Shown here in pieces: positions 5,546-6,171 of a stretch of DNA of 6,171 nucleotides (positions are counted from its first letter, which is position 1; each line of letters opens with the position of its first letter). Where the stretch lies: NCBI GenBank assembly GCA_029262715.1, contig JAJCYX010000407.1, positions 1 through 6,171 on the forward strand, given 5' to 3'. Position numbers and translations under genes: made by a program. The stretch comes from Chloroflexota bacterium. GTDB lineage: Bacteria; Chloroflexota; Dehalococcoidia; Lucifugimonadales; Lucifugimonadaceae. The notes beneath the pieces are model-generated. The model made no database searches, had not been told where the DNA came from, and saw only the letters and a list, made by a program, of their open reading frames with translations.

Positions 5546-6171
5546 ATGACGTTGAATGTAGAAAAGATACGGGCCGATTTCCCGATCTTGCAGCGCAAGA
5601 TCGGAAACGCGCCGCTTGTGTATCTGGATAACGCCGCCACATCTCAAAAGCCTATCCAGGTTATCGACGCGCTCACCGACTACTACACTCGTTACAACGC
5701 CAACGTTCACCGCGGCGTTCACACAATGTCGGTTGAGGCGACTGAGGCGTTCGAAGCCGCTCGATCCAAGGTAGCGAAGTTCATTGGTGCGGCGAATTCC
5801 GAGTCTATTATCTGGACTCGCAACATTTCAGAAGCGATAAACCTTGTCGCCTACTCGTGGGGAGAGGTAAATGTTGGCGCTGGCGACGAGATCGTCGTGA
5901 CCGCGATGGAGCACCATTCTGGAATCGTGCCGTGGCAGCAGTTGGCGATGCGTACCGGTGCCAAGCTAAAAATCATCCCGCGTACCGCAGACAGCCGATT
6001 GGACATGGAAGCTGCGGGAAAGCTGGTAAACGGTAAGACCAAAATGGTCGCAGCGGTCCACATGTCATCGGTACTCGGCACGATCAACGATGTGAAGACT
6101 CTCGGAAAGTTGGCGCACGACAACGGGGCCGTGATACTCGTTGATGCAGCACAAAGCGCTCCACACATGCC
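5546..6171 (+). CDS. sufS: SufS-type cysteine desulfurase, N-terminal part (runs off right edge)
   Basis: An open frame from the ATG at 5546 to the window end encodes 208 residues of a group II cysteine desulfurase, about half of the usual 405-415. The enzyme uses PLP to release sulphur from L-cysteine as a persulphide and passes it to the SufBCD scaffold. Matching segments are IRADFPIL (8-15), YLDNAATSQKP (26-36), YNANVHRGVHTMS, TRNISEAINLVAYSWG, MEHHSGIVPWQQ (Met121, His123, His124) and VDAAQSAPHMP, where Asp200 (PLP ring nitrogen) and Gln203 fall at the same numbers as in E. coli SufS. The PLP lysine, catalytic cysteine and substrate arginine lie beyond the window. This ATG gives the family's N-terminus; the upstream GAAAAG is a poor Shine-Dalgarno. 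SufS rather than IscS/NifS is favoured by NVHRGVH, MEHHSNIVPWQ-like sequence and the suf context. Confidence 0.95.
   Translation, partial: MTLNVEKIRADFPILQRKIGNAPLVYLDNAATSQKPIQVIDALTDYYTRYNANVHRGVHTMSVEATEAFEAARSKVAKFIGAANSESIIWTRNISEAINLVAYSWGEVNVGAGDEIVVTAMEHHSGIVPWQQLAMRTGAKLKIIPRTADSRLDMEAAGKLVNGKTKMVAAVHMSSVLGTINDVKTLGKLAHDNGAVILVDAAQSAPHM

Noticed and set aside
1..6171. CRISPR array, insertion sequence, phage or toxin-antitoxin system
   Set aside because: No spaced repeats, terminal inverted repeats, transposase motifs or small paired genes were seen. All coding regions are accounted for by housekeeping families.

Overview
The window holds a SUF iron-sulphur cluster assembly operon on the + strand (sufB, sufC, sufD, a Rieske-type ferredoxin gene and the first half of sufS). 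Two genes lie head-to-head with it on the - strand: pcm, and the start of gatB. It looks like bacterial chromosomal housekeeping DNA with moderate to slightly high GC. The GatB N-terminus (SAEYQSAEPNT, then KFDRKQYNYP) resembles what I remember of Chloroflexota GatB, perhaps a Dehalococcoidia/SAR202-like marine lineage. That placement is from memory only and is tentative.

Layout: 1-257 (-) is the N-terminal 85 codons of gatB, running off the left edge. 258-400 is a gap with no gene. 401-1057 (-) is pcm, a protein-L-isoaspartate O-methyltransferase. 1058-1395 is the divergent intergenic region. It carries a good sigma-70-like promoter (1295-1323) and, on its predicted start site, a 25-bp imperfect palindrome (1327-1351) that closely matches the type 1 site of IscR, the [2Fe-2S] Rrf2-family repressor. 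1396-2871 is sufB, 2931-3701 sufC, 3749-5083 sufD and 5086-5406 the Rieske ferredoxin. 5407-5545 is a gap with a second palindrome. sufS runs from 5546 past the right edge.

How the genes work together: SufS takes sulphur from cysteine through PLP chemistry. The SufB-SufC-SufD scaffold, driven by SufC ATP hydrolysis, receives sulphur and iron and builds the cluster. The cofactor-related residues match E. coli almost position for position: SufB Cys250 and Cys401 correspond to E. coli Cys254 and Cys405, SufD His377 to His360, SufC Lys43, Glu174 and His206, and SufS Asp200 and Gln203. The system is therefore probably functional. The small Rieske protein overlaps the operon logic (2-nt gap after sufD) and may supply electrons. 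No sulphur-transfer partner (SufE or SufU) and no A-type carrier is visible, and one may follow sufS outside the window. The best novelty lies in regulation: the IscR-like operator implies a trans-acting Rrf2 regulator sensing Fe-S status. No wholly new system was found.
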